A stretch of 64,000 bases of DNA from Spirogloea muscicola (GCA_009602725.1 WELB01000004.1:766164-830163), one strand, 5' to 3'. Positions 48,401 to 58,399 are shown, numbered from the stretch's first letter. A program made the numbers and translations. Notes: generated by a model from the sequence alone, not told the origin.

Positions 48401-48897
48401 GATAGTGGAACAGCTGGCAGTGCACAGGTGCACGGGCTGCAAGGAACAGCCTCATTGCTGATGCATGCTCCAACTTATCTAGTTCAACTTCCATTCCGGA
48501 GAAGGGAAGCACTGCTTCCAGTGGAAGGGGTGCAGGAGCTTCAGCACATGGTGCACAATGTGCTTCGTGAGGCTGAGGAGGAAGCTTTGCAGGTTCGTGT
48601 TAGTCCACTTGGTATCCACAGGAGTATAGATGCTAAATGCTTTTGGTCAGCTCAAGTGTTCTGATCGTGCACCCTCATTGGGCAGTGCAATAAGTTGTGG
48701 GTAGGAATGTGTCGCAGGGAGTGGCTAAGGCAGCCATGGAGAGGCACACTGCGGTGGAGGCAGACATGGCGCTGAGGGAGGGGCGGGGCAACAAGCCAGC
48801 CCTTGCAGCAGCTGCCGTAGGTGCAGCTGTAGGAGCTGGTTTAGGTGTGATGGCAGCAATCTTTGCGAGCACCGCATCTGTCTTCAGAAGGCCATAA
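42468..48897 (+). CDS. Class 3 lipase fused to a GTPase-like P-loop domain
   Basis: Similar to plant alpha/beta-hydrolase lipase_3 proteins that also carry a P-loop domain. The start may be the ATG at 42468 (MRLPAWLP), then a gap. Exons include 43014-43126 (RLRALCDAVKADSVSDLEDI), 43434-43543 (NRFKADFGGDLVKLETVQ), 43670-43732 (YVLAVAGDTLFATFVGTKHY), about 43973-44089 (DYMADANVLQDTLPFESDEY), 44509-44611 (LVLCGHSLGGA, nucleophile Ser), 44793-44921 (KCITFSQPPVGNAALRE), about 45070-45720 (HKRGWQRYFRSYCIPEDIVP), 45911-45979, 46153-46230, about 46490-46773, 46902-47482, 47591-47746 and 47879-48190, about 48340-48592, 48718-48897. GLEGAGKTSLY (Walker A, split by an intron), VDLVVLVHNLAHKIP and AITNKS give a G-domain-like fold. 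A Gly/Ala-rich hydrophobic helix near the end may insert in a membrane. The intron after 43543 seems to start with GC. Confidence 0.85.
42493..42822. other. Assembly gap (run of N)
   Basis: Run of about 330 N within the first part of the lipase gene. Open frames crossing it are not informative. Confidence 1.
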
Positions 48898-50130
48898 TTC
48901 TCATGCAAATTTTTGAGATAGTAGTATGTAACACCCATTCTTCAGAGCATATCATGAATATAATTCTGCAATTATGTGCACGTGTACTCGATGCTCAGCT
49001 AGAGAGTACATCCTCTCAATGTATGATGATCACATGGACACCTCCTTTTCTTGGACTTGGACATAGTGTGCCTCTTGTGCCGGCCTTTCAGACACCGTTG
49101 TTGGCTTCTGCTATACTCCTGCGTACGAAAATCTATCTTTGTGCTAGTGCCTGTTGACAGCTTCCAAATTAGTGAGTTGACAGCAGGGGGGCCATGAATG
49201 ACCACTATAAGCATTTGCACTGCTGTTCACTCTAAGAGTCTCTTCTTAAGAGTGAACCACTCTTCTGTGTCACCACCATGGGTGGTTGACTTGGGCAAGG
49301 GGTTCTAAGCACGTCCATGTGACTCAAGCAATTATGATGGAGAAATACTTCAGCATCTTGCAGTGTAGGTGCATGACTTCTGAGCTGCCTGTGCGCTGGG
49401 AGTCTGCCTGCAAGAGCGAGGAGAGGTGGAGCGCGACTTGCTGCAACTCGTAGAAAGGGGTGCTGACATTGGAGTGGACAAGATGCAGCTCCGTGGGACT
49501 CTGACTCTGGTCGCAGCCCTTGGGAGGGGCTCAGTGCTCCTGCAGCTTGCACCAATGGAGTCAGCTGACGCAAGGGTGACTGCCACGCGCCAGCAGCCGA
49601 TGACTGAGCACAGGGCGGAGCAGCACGGAGCTTGGTGCTGCAGATCGCACACACCCTCCAGCTGTCATCATCTGACAAGACAGAAGGACCTTGTGGCCGG
49701 CTGATCACTGCATGACTGGTTGCTGCATTGAGCCTGACTGGAGGAACGGAGAGGAAGGAAGGGCAGCCATGTGGCCCTGTGAGAGAACGTCCCACTCGGA
49801 GTACAGGGAGCTGGCAGTCAAGGGGATCCGAGAGAGCCTGGAGTTCCAGGCGGAGGGGAGAGGCAAGAGGGCGACCAACCTCGGCGTGGTGGTCGCTGTG
49901 CCCGTGATCGCCCCCATGGTGACCCTCCCAGGGATGCCTCCAGCCCTGCGAGCGGCGCCAGCCGAGAGCTCAGCCGCAGAGCGCTGCCGGGTGACCTGCT
50001 GAGCGGACGAGGTCCACGGAGTCGATGCCCTCCACAGTGGGCGATCAGCGCAGGCTCGGCTTCCAGCCCGGCGCCAAGTGAACGTTGGGGCCGGGGGAGA
50101 GGGGAGCAGCGGAGGGCGGCCGTGCAGCGC
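48898..50130. other. Intergenic, no gene identified
   Basis: Contains several short open frames on both strands, for example a plus-strand stretch at 49426-49700 and a GC-rich one at 49740-50000. None shows a family motif or convincing splice structure. The right end may hold the last exon or 3' UTR of the NDUFB2-like gene. Confidence 0.4.
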
Positions 50131-50134
50131 TCAC

Positions 50135-50393
50135 CAGCAGCACGGGCATGTCCTGCTTGGCGCGGTACAGCACCCAGAACCTGGCAGAGGCGCGCGGGCG
50201 GGAGCATGGAGTGTGTAGTGAGCGACGGAGGGCCCGAGGGGCCGAGTGCAGCGGCAAGCGCAGGAGCGGCGGGCGCGGGCGCGCACCACATGGTGGCGCA
50301 CATGCCGGAGCCGACGAGGACGTGCCACCGCTTGGGCGCGTGCAGCGTCAGCCCGGCGTACGTCTGCCCGTGCGCGCCGCCGCCGCCGGCCAT
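50135..50393 (-). CDS. Complex I subunit NDUFB2-like (3' end unresolved)
   Basis: Small accessory subunit of mitochondrial NADH dehydrogenase. Exon 1 50393-50287 reads MAGGGGAHGQTYAGLTLHAP then KRWHVLVGSGMCATMW; exon 2 50180-50135 reads FWVLYRAKQDMPVLL, joined in frame across a GT-AG intron. The order AHG, YxGLTLHxPxRWH, MCAxMWFW.LYRAKQD is that of plant NDUFB2. The His-rich C-terminal exon expected in plants was not located with confidence below 50.1 kb. Confidence 0.75.
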
Positions 50394-50479
50394 GGCGGCC
50401 TGGCTTCGAGGGTCCCGAGAGGAGGGGGTCTCGACGGCGAGGCTCGCGAGCTTGAGAGGGAGGATGAGGTCTTGCCAGT

Positions 50480-50628
50480 TCCTGGGACCCACTTCCAGGA
50501 CCCTAGCCTCTCTGATTTGCGGCTGCTTAGCAGGGGTTACTGAGTAATTTGTAGCTGCTTTCTTTCTTTGTGTGCTTTGGTTTCTTAGCGCTTCCTCTGG
50601 CTTCCTCTGGCCCCCTTCTCGATGCAGA
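50480..50628 (+). mobile_element. LINE tail, near-identical to 24.5 kb copy
   Basis: HFQDPSLSDLRLLSRGY and stop at 50543, then the same UTR as 24583-24660 (GTAATTTGTAGCTGCTTTCT, then CTTCCTCTGGCCCCCTTCTC). It breaks off at 50628 where a minus-strand family A tail begins, just upstream of the NDUFB2-like start. Confidence 0.88.
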
Positions 50629-51180
50629 TGGCTGCTCAGTATCCACGTGTGAGCAATAGCAGATCAGAGTAACTCGGAGCAGGAGAAGCGGCACTGTGCC
50701 GAGACCCGGAAGTAGCAGCCATTTTTCGGGTTGGCTGGCTGTCCGCAGCCCTTGCCCCCCTTTGGATGAGCTGTGGGTACATTTCCCGTCACAAAGGCCA
50801 GCCCGGAAAGTGATGGACAAGCCTGAGCCTCAGCCCGAGCACCGAGCCGCCAAGCCCGGAAACGCGAAACGAGAAATGCGGAAGTGCGGAACGCGACACA
50901 TGCCCCCATTGGGAGTGCCACTTCTTCGAACGCGACACACGCAGAACGCCAGCCCAAAGAGAGAAGGCGCGCGGGGCGCATGAATTGAAAGGGAGGCCAA
51001 TTCAAGCCAATACATTGTTCAGGCAGAGTCGAGTGCAGACTAAACAAGGCTACATAATACGCCAGCCCAAAAGGGGACGAGGGCTGTGAGAAGCGCAAGC
51101 CCGCCGCCTCGGCTCGTGGGCCACAGGCGTGGCGCGGCTTGGTGGCCCTCTTTCTTTTGGCTTTGGACATAGTCCATTCT
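50629..51180 (-). mobile_element. LINE family A and C tails
   Basis: 50629-50725 is the antisense of the family A C-terminus (compare 54667-54770). A plus-strand hairpin piece lies near 50735. 50950-51050 is a minus-strand family C 3' end (TGAATTG...CAATTCA, then AATACATTGTTCAGGCAGAG). About 51060-51100 is another minus-strand hairpin. Confidence 0.8.
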
Positions 51181-51840
51181 TTGTGGGCTGGCTTTTGCCA
51201 GCTCCTCTTCTTTCTTCACATTACCGGCACATTACCGGGCTATTCGGCGCACCCAGAGCCAACACCCAGACCTCCTCTTCCCCTCCTACGCCGATGATAC
51301 ACACATCATTAGGAGAAGTGGTACTCCCAATGGGGGCAAGGGCTGCGAAAAGCCAGCCCAAAAGAATTGACAAAGGTTCGAAGGGGCTTAAGAGCGTTGA
51401 GCAGCTACAAAGGAGCCTGAGGATGCGATGGGAAAAACAGGGGGAGGATGGATCACTCAGTATTACGAGTGAGGAGCCTCAGATCCGACAGACTAGCTGC
51501 CGGGAAGCTATCACCCTGACGAAAGCCAGAGGCCGCAGCAAGAGCACGGCCAGCACGCAGATGCAGAGCGTGAGCCATGGACCGCTGGAGGGACATCATT
51601 GGACCCAATGAACCCTACACCCCCAGCTGCCTCCGGCTTTCGTGGCGGCGCTCCAGCTCCCCAAGTTAGCTTGTCAGATTTGTTTGTGCTCACCCGTGGG
51701 TACTAATGTCATCTTAGGTACCTTAGATTAGGTCTCCGTATTATGTAGCCTTGTTTAGTCTGCACTCGACTCTGCCTGAACAATGTATTGGCTTGAATTG
51801 GCCTCCCTTTCAATTCATGCGCCCCGCGCGCATTCTCTCA
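51181..51840. mobile_element. Mosaic of LINE pieces incl. RT motif and family C tail
   Basis: 51255-51312 (+) reads HPDLLFPSYADDTHII, an RT catalytic-motif scrap from another subfamily. 51320-51600 (-) is an A' tail with hairpin (near 51345) and stop stem TCACTC...GAGTGA. 51610-51840 (+) is a family C tail (SLSDLFVLTRGY, stop at 51705) with its complete 3' UTR and TTGAATTGG...CAATTCA hairpin. Confidence 0.82.
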
Positions 51841-51898
51841 GCTGAAGTCATGGCGGCTTACCCCTTGCTCGTTCGCGAATTGGACCTGATGGGCCTTC

Positions 51899-54757
51899 GT
51901 GTTTGCCCGTCCAAGAGCGTGGCCTGGTCCCCACGCGGTCTCCCCGCCACCCTTCCGAGACCATCGGGACGAGGCGGCCTGGAAGCTCTTCCTCCTCTTC
52001 CCCCGGCTGCTGCTTGGGCGCGTCCCCCACGACGGCCGCTGGCAGGGCCGGCAGCCCCTCCTGGAGCGCGTCCAGCTGTTCGAGAGCGGCCATTGGGAGG
52101 AGCTCCTCGAGCGCCACAACGCAGCCGTGGCAGCCTTGGCAGCAAACCGAGGTGATGAGCGGGCATCGCCCGACAGGGCCGCCAACATCCGCCGGGCATT
52201 GCGCTTCGGTCATGCGGGCGAGTTGTCCAGGGCGGTCCAGGCCCTGGACGACTCGGTGCTGGCGCCAACCACCGCAGCAACACGGGCGGCCCTGGAGTCC
52301 CTGCACCCTGAGGCCCGCTCCCCCCTGCCTCCGTGGCTGGCCACCTTCGCCCCGCCGGAGGAGGTGGCCCTCGACGCCGACGCTCTTCGACAGGCTTTGC
52401 AGAGCAGCCGCCGCGCAGCCGCTGGAGGTCCGTCACACATGCTCACCGAGCATCTCCGCGAACTCTTCCTGGAGGGAGAATCAAGTGACTTTCAGTCGCT
52501 TCACCAGGTGTGCCAGCTCCTTGCTCGCGACCAGGTCCCGGCCAGCATCCGCGACGTCATCTGCACCAGCACGCTGCTGGCCCTCAGCAAGGCCAATGGG
52601 GGGGTCAGGCCCATTGCCGTTGGCGAAGTGCTCTACCGCCTGGTGGGGCGCGCGCTATGGCAACAGCACGCGGGGCTGGCCCAGGAACACCTGGCGCCCC
52701 ACCAATTCGGTGCGGGGCTGCGGAGCGGCGGCGAGGTGGTCGTGCATGGCGTAAGGGCCGCCTTGGACTTGAACCCCGGGTGGATGGCCTTGGCAGTAGA
52801 TGTCCAGAATGCGTTTAACAGCGCAGACCGGGATGTCATCGCTGAGGAGCTGAGGGCGGCCTTCCCCAGCCTCCTCCCCTTCTTCAGGCTGGGATATGGT
52901 CAGCCAAGCGACCTGCTGTGGCGGACAGGGCATGGGGCGGTGGAAGTCCTCCTTTCCTCCACGGGCGCACGCCAAGGAGATCCGCTGGCTGGCCTCTACT
53001 ACGCACTGGCTCACAACCGTGCACTGCTGGCCACGGTCGCGGCTCACCCGGGCGTCCACGCCCCCACGTACGCCGACGATACAACGCTGGTGGGGCCGCC
53101 AGAGGACGTCGTGGCAGCCTTTGACACCTTCAAAGTGCAGCTGGGCGCGATCGGCTTGGGCATCCGCGCAGCCAAGTGCAGCGCTTGGTCTCCCCAGGGC
53201 CTGCCAGCCCTCCTGCGCCTGCCCTCGGGCTGTCAGACACCAGCTGGGGGCTTCATCCTCCTCGGCGCCCCCATAGGCTCCCCAGCCTTTGTGGTGGAGC
53301 AGCTCCAGGCTCGACTGCAGGAGCACCTCCGGCCGGCGGACCGCCTCCACATGCTGCAAGACATGCAGCTGGCGACCGCCATGCTGACCAGGTGCATTGC
53401 CCACCGTCCGCACTACCTGGCCCGCGTCCTCCCTCCCTCCCCGGCGGTGAAGGCGGCGTACGCGGCTTTTGACTCCGGCGTTCTGGCGAGCGCGGCCTCT
53501 CTCCTGCAACACCCCGGCTTCCTCACCACACCAGCCGCGATGCTCCAGGCCAGCCTGCCTGTCAGTCGTGGCGGTCTGGGCTGCCGCCCAGTCGCCCGCG
53601 TTTGCGAGGCCGCCTACCTGGGCAGCTGGGCCCAGGTCGCCGCACCCATCAGCCGGCGGTTCCAAGCGCACGGCATCCGCACCATGGAGCGGGTGGTAGC
53701 TGAAGTGGAGAGCGGCTCGTTGCCTTTCCAGGCTGCTCTCCGCGCTGCCCGCGACGCGCTCCTGGCGGCCCACCCCGACATGTCGAAGCAGGTCGTCCCG
53801 TTCATCCACCTTGCGCACACCCCCGACCTGCGGGCCCAGGCCCGCTACACTGCGCTGGTGGACAAAGCGGCCTACGACCAGTTGGTGGAGCTCCTTCCGC
53901 CGCACGACACCCGAGGGCGCGCCCGGCTCCTCTCCGCCTCCTCCCCTGGGGCGGCGGCGTGGCTAGCAGCACTCCCCATCTACGCGGCGCTGACTATTCC
54001 AGACGCGGTATTCAGGACGGCGGCCCACCGGCTCCTCGGCCTCCTCCCTCCCTGCCTCATCGGGGTCCAACAGTGCGAGTGCGGTGCCCGCCACGATGAC
54101 CCTGCGGCGTTGGCGGCCCACATGCTCCGCTGTGCACACGGGGGCGAGCGGACAGGTTCGCACGACCTCCTGCGAGACGCCATGCAGGGTGTGTTCCTGG
54201 AGGCCGGCTACAAGGTGGCAGTGGAGAACTCCACGATAATGCCCATCCTGCGGGGCGCCGATGGACAGCTTCACACCCGCCGCGCGGACCTCGTTGCCAT
54301 CCCGCCCGGAGGAGGTCCGCGCATCATCGCTGATGTGGTAACTGCCGATTGCGTTGATTCGGCCAACCCCGCGAGGTCCGCGACGCTCGTCGGGCACGCG
54401 GTCGCTCTGGCGGCTCGGAGTAAGGAGCGCAAGTACTCTGACCACCCTCCAGGCGATGCCTTCGCGGCACTGGCCATTGACGTACACGGGGCATTTGGCA
54501 GTGGCTGGTTGGATCTCCTCCAGCGGCTTGCCCGGGAGGCCATCGAGCGGCGGCAGGGTTCGCCAGGCTTCAATGCTGCCGGCTCCCTCTCGCAGGTCTT
54601 TCGGATGAGGCTGGCGGTCTCGCTGCAGCGCTCTTTGGCTCATGCGGTCCACGCGCGGGCTGGCCGTGCTATGGCTGCTGCTTCCGGGTCTCGGCAAAGT
54701 GCCGCTTCTCCTGCTCCGAGTTACTCTGATCTGCTGTTGCTCACACGTGGATACTGA
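51899..54757 (+). CDS. LINE ORF: reverse transcriptase + restriction-like endonuclease
   Basis: Single open frame of 952 codons with no stops. A segment of about 170 residues before RT begins FRDHRDEAAWKLFLLFPRLL. RT motifs: GGVRPIAVGEVLYRLVGRAL, LAVDVQNAFNSADRD (motif A), GARQGDPLAGLYYALAHN (B), APTYADDTTLV (C, YADD near residue 391), ILLGAPIG (E). Then VSRGGLGCRP, a Cys/His motif CECGARHDDPAALAAHMLRC near residue 726, and PD-(D/E)XK-like RRADLVAIPPGGG, RIIADVVTAD and ARSKERKYSDH. It ends SYSDLLLLTRGY. This order (RT, Cys/His, endonuclease) is that of R2-like RLE LINEs. No N-terminal zinc-finger or Myb domain is present. The annotated Met is simply the first in frame and may not be the element's start. 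Confidence 0.9.
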   Translation: MFARPRAWPGPHAVSPPPFRDHRDEAAWKLFLLFPRLLLGRVPHDGRWQGRQPLLERVQLFESGHWEELLERHNAAVAALAANRGDERASPDRAANIRRALRFGHAGELSRAVQALDDSVLAPTTAATRAALESLHPEARSPLPPWLATFAPPEEVALDADALRQALQSSRRAAAGGPSHMLTEHLRELFLEGESSDFQSLHQVCQLLARDQVPASIRDVICTSTLLALSKANGGVRPIAVGEVLYRLVGRALWQQHAGLAQEHLAPHQFGAGLRSGGEVVVHGVRAALDLNPGWMALAVDVQNAFNSADRDVIAEELRAAFPSLLPFFRLGYGQPSDLLWRTGHGAVEVLLSSTGARQGDPLAGLYYALAHNRALLATVAAHPGVHAPTYADDTTLVGPPEDVVAAFDTFKVQLGAIGLGIRAAKCSAWSPQGLPALLRLPSGCQTPAGGFILLGAPIGSPAFVVEQLQARLQEHLRPADRLHMLQDMQLATAMLTRCIAHRPHYLARVLPPSPAVKAAYAAFDSGVLASAASLLQHPGFLTTPAAMLQASLPVSRGGLGCRPVARVCEAAYLGSWAQVAAPISRRFQAHGIRTMERVVAEVESGSLPFQAALRAARDALLAAHPDMSKQVVPFIHLAHTPDLRAQARYTALVDKAAYDQLVELLPPHDTRGRARLLSASSPGAAAWLAALPIYAALTIPDAVFRTAAHRLLGLLPPCLIGVQQCECGARHDDPAALAAHMLRCAHGGERTGSHDLLRDAMQGVFLEAGYKVAVENSTIMPILRGADGQLHTRRADLVAIPPGGGPRIIADVVTADCVDSANPARSATLVGHAVALAARSKERKYSDHPPGDAFAALAIDVHGAFGSGWLDLLQRLAREAIERRQGSPGFNAAGSLSQVFRMRLAVSLQRSLAHAVHARAGRAMAAASGSRQSAASPAPSYSDLLLLTRGY

Positions 54758-54760
54758 GCA
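54738..54760 (+). other. Stem-loop across LINE stop codon (family A)
   Basis: TGCTCA pairs with TGAGCA; the 3' arm includes the stop TGA. The loop is CACGTGGATAC. The stem is unlike those of families A' and B but lies at the same place. Confidence 0.65.
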
Positions 54761-54905
54761 GCCATCTGCATCTCCCTCTGCACCATCTTGCACTTTGTAG
54801 TGTAGTCCTTTTTCAGCACCTCTTTCTTTGGCTTTGAACATTGTCCATTCTTTTTGGGTTGGCTTTGCCAGCCCCTCTTCTCAATGGGCGAGCACCTTCT
54901 TCAGC

Positions 54906-56500
54906 TCCCCCACGGCTGTCAGACCCCTGCCAATTGGCTGGCCATCCTCAAGGTCCCCTTTGGTACACCAGCTCACGTGGCGGTGGACGTGCGGGAATGC
55001 CTCCATAAACACCTCGCCCCTTCCCCTCCTGGGGGACACACAGCTGGCGTTGGCCATCCTCACCCGCTGCATCGGCCAACGGGCTTGCTTTCTGCAACGC
55101 ACAGTTGCCCCATTGGGCATGGTGGTGGACCTTTACAAGGAATATGATGACCCCTTCTGCAGTCCCTGGCATCCCTACTACATTCTTCATCTTTCCCCTC
55201 AGCTTCAGCTTCCCTCCAGGCCTCCCTCCCCACTCGCATGGGCGGCCTTGGCTGCCGGTCGTTGGAGCAAACGGCGCAAGCAGCCTTCCTGGGCTGCTGG
55301 CACCAGATCGCCTCTCTGCTCCCCAGGCGCTTCCCTTGCCTCCACGACCCTGTACGCAATGTGGAGGAAGGCCCCTTCCCCTTCCAAGCGGATCTGAGGA
55401 GCATCCGCGACTCAGCCATCGGCTCTTTCCCCTCTCTCCAACCCCTGCTCACGCCATTCTCCGCACTCGCCCAAGCTTCGGAGAGAGGGGCACCACTGGT
55501 TACGGCAGTGGAAGACGAGCGCCACAGAAGGTTGAGGAGGCTGCCAGAGATTCAGGACAATCCAAGGAGCCTGGCAAGACTGACTTCTCTAGCCACACCT
55601 GGTGCCACGGATTGGATCACCTCACACGCCGTCGCCAATGCCTTCAGCATCAGCTCCGAGGCCTTTCGAACGTCGCTGCAACTCTTCCTCGGCCTCCCAC
55701 TTAACTGCCTGATAGGGATGCGCCAGTGCGAGTGCGGCTTCCGTGCAGAGGGTGCTGAGCTCGCCACTCACATGCTGAGATGCCCCACAGGACCAGAAGT
55801 GGTGGGCATCCACAACCTCCTCCGAGATGCCCTGGCGGGCTTGATGCACGACGCCGGCTACCGTGCGGTCGTGGAAGTCAACAATATCATGCCGATTACC
55901 ACGGACGCCCAGGGACGTCATCATTGCCGCACACTTGACATTGTGGGCGTGCAACCTGGTGGAGGACCACGGGCCCTGGTCGACGTGGTTGTTACGGAGG
56001 CGTACAAAGGTCCAGCATCGACAAATATCGCTGGCCACGCAGTGGGCATTGCAGAGCAGAGCAAGCTACAGCACTACTCCGACTACCCTCCGGTGCGATC
56101 AGCTCCTGCCAGCTGCAGTTGACACTTTTGGCTGTCTGGGTCCGCGTTTCCACACCCTCCTGCAGAACATTGCCAATCTAGGCTACACACGACGTGCAGA
56201 TGTGTTCCCGGCTGAGATGTGCTTGCAGGCTGCATATCTGTCTTTCTTGCGACGACGAGTTTCGGCCTGTCTGCAGCGTGCCCAGGCTAATGCCTTGCAC
56301 CAGAAAGCTGGGCGAGCTCTAGTTGGTGGCAGAAGGGCTTCTTATCCGACATCTAGTATTCAGACATCGATTTGCGACCTTTATATTTTGACCAGTGGTT
56401 ACTGGGCGGGTCAATCTGCTGTAGTTTATGTAGGTCTTCAGATGAGCTTGCCTTTGTACTTGGCCATTTGGCCTTCGTTTGTTTCAAATACACGAGATTC
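54906..56500 (+). mobile_element. LINE family B, C-terminal half
   Basis: Plus-strand pieces in changing frames: HGCQTPANWLAILKVPFGTP, MGGLGCRSLEQTAQAAFLGC, then a 295-codon frame with NPRSLARLTSLATPGATDWI, CECGFRAEGAELATHMLRC and VGVQPGGGPRALVDVVVTEA (endonuclease). A later frame has FHTLLQNIANLGYTRRADVF, ALHQKAGRALVGGRRAS and CDLYILTSGYW. Arms TTGACC and GGTCAA flank the degenerate stop. Several frame changes and a lost stop show decay. It begins right where the family A 3' end stops. Confidence 0.88.
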
Positions 56501-57540
56501 TCTTCTCTCTGGGCCTCCGGCTTTTGCGGCGGCGCTCCAGCTCCCCAAGTTAGCTTGTCATATTTGTTTGTGCTCACCCGTGGGTACTAATTTCACCTTA
56601 GGTACCTTAGATTAGGTCTCCGTACCATGTAGCCTTGTTTAGTCTGCACTCGACTCTGCCTGGACAATGTATTGGCTTGAGTTGGCCTCCCTTTCAATTC
56701 ATGCGCCCCGCGCGCCATAGCCTGAGACGAGAGACATTCTCAGTAGAGGGCGATGGCTGTAGTTGCCTTACATTAGAAGAAAGAAGAGCTGACCTGATGT
56801 TGCTCACCCGTGGGTATTGAGCTTCCTGTGTTTTCTGGGCTGGCCAATCACAGGCATCGCCCTCTCCTAGAAGGACCTTTCTTCTTCGGTCCTTGTCATT
56901 CTCCAGTGGGCCGGCCCTTTGCAGCACTCGCCGCCTTTGCATGTGGCTCTCGCTCGCTTTGCAGCATTTCCAGGCTCTAGCCACACACCAGCGTGCTGGG
57001 CGCGCACTAAGCCAGGCCATTGGCTTGCGGCGTGGTGCTCTGGCGCCCCAGACTAGTCTGCGGCGCCATCTTCTCTTCCTCCCCTCAAGTCATCTGACTT
57101 CCTGTTGCTGACACGTAGGTACTAAGAGCGCCCTGTTTGCCTTGTCGCCTGTGGCTCCGCTAGTGAAGTCATGAACACTCTCTGTATGCACCTGTCTGGC
57201 TTTTACAGCCGCTCGTTTATGGAGAGCAGCCGCATTCTTTTGTTCCTCCCTCGGGCTCATGCTTTGCACCACGAAGACAAAGTGGCTCTCTCAGAGGGCG
57301 TGCTCCTGCGTGCTGCCGTGCTCTAGCTGCAGCCCCTGGATTTCGTCAGGAGGATGGCTTTCCGGCTGCTAGTCTTTCGGAGTTTGCGGCTCCTCACTCG
57401 TGATCACTAAGTGCTCCATCCTATCCAAGCTCTGAGACAGCGCACTTGGCCCCTTCGGCCCTTCGTCCATTCTTTACGGGCTCGCTGTTCACAGCCCTTA
57501 CCCCCTTTTGGGAGACGTGTCTTTGGGAGTGACGTGTGTC
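56501..57540 (+). mobile_element. Series of LINE tails (families C, A and others)
   Basis: 56500-56740 family C tail (SLSYLFVLTRGY, stop at 56590, full 3' UTR). 56745-56900 a short tail ending MLLTRGY at 56820 with GCTCA/TGAGC around the stop. 56930-57125 a tail with HFQALATHQRAGRALSQAIG. 57250-57540 an A' tail ending near 57405 with a hairpin near 57478. All are in sense orientation. Confidence 0.82.
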
Positions 57541-58290
57541 TCTCCCAAAGAGGCAAGGGCTATGAACTGCAGAAAGAAAGTGGCTCTTCCAATGGGGGCA
57601 AGGGCTGTAAAAACCAGCCCGAAAAGAGTCGACAAAGGTTCGAAGGGGCCAAATGACGCAGGAGCCTAAAAGCGCTATGTCAGAACGGCTGTAGGATGGA
57701 CCACTCAGTAGCTACGAGCGAGGAGCCTCAAATCTGACAGACTAGCTGCCGGAAAGCAATCCCCCTGACGAAAGCCAGAGGCTGCAGCTAGAGCACGGCC
57801 AGCGCACAGATGCAAGGCGTGGGCCATGGAAGAAGAAAGTGCTCGCCCACAGAGAAAAGGGGCTGGCAAAGCCAGCCCAAAACGAATGGACAATGTCCAA
57901 AGCCAAAGAAAGAGAAGCCAGAAAAGGACTACATTACAGAACACAAGACGATGCAGAGGGAAGCTCAGTACCCGCGAGTGAGCAACAGCAGGTCAGAGTA
58001 GCTCGCTCCAGGGAAGAGACACTCTGTCGAGACCCGGAGGCAGCAGACATAGCGGGGCCAGCGTGCCTGTGGACCCCATGGATCGCTGGAGGGGACGTTG
58101 AAAGACGCATGCGATGAACCTGGGCCCACGAACAGCCAGCCCGAATGGAGTGACAACGTCCTACCAGAAAGCTGGTCGAGCCTAGGTGGTGGGCACAAGG
58201 GCTTGTCAAAATTGCCGTCCGGTACGTGGGCAGTTAGCGAGCTCCACGCGCTGACTCGTGGTTACTGAGCCAGCGTCTTAAGCTGACCAG
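57541..58290 (-). mobile_element. LINE tails A' and A, antisense
   Basis: 57541-57830 is an A' tail (SMAHALHLCAGRALAAASGF, ASLSDLRLLARSY) with hairpin near 57605, meeting the plus-strand A' tail end-to-end at about 57540. 57835-58130 is a family A tail with hairpin near 57865. 58135-58290 holds a further hairpin and a short plus-strand family B tail (SELHALTRGY-like). Confidence 0.82.
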
Positions 58291-58294
58291 AGCT

Positions 58295-58296
<2 letters not shown>

Positions 58297-58335
<39 letters not shown>
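58297..58335 (+). repeat. (TC)n microsatellite
   Basis: About 19 TC units between two LINE tails. Confidence 0.97.
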
Positions 58336-58338
<3 letters not shown>

Positions 58339-58399
58339 GAGTGATCCATCCTCCCCCTGTTCTGATATAGCATCTTCTGCCCCTTTGTAGTCCATTCTT

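Larger units (their letters stand above)
51841..54905 (+). mobile_element. RLE-type LINE, family A, longest copy
   Basis: Contains the 952-codon frame below, a 3' UTR of about 150 nt with the hairpin GGGTTGG-CTTTG-CCAGCCC-like near 54857, and the end GGGCGAGCACCTTCTTC. The first ~100 bp (51841-51945; LDLMGLRVCPSKSVAWSPRG) matches the end of an RT domain rather than its beginning, so the left end is a junction with an older fragment and the element is probably 5'-truncated. Confidence 0.88.

Noticed and set aside
50391-50396. Overlapping plus and minus ATG as evidence of a third divergent gene pair at NDUFB2
   Set aside because: CCATGG is simply a good start context and palindromic; the plus-strand frame has no recognisable protein.
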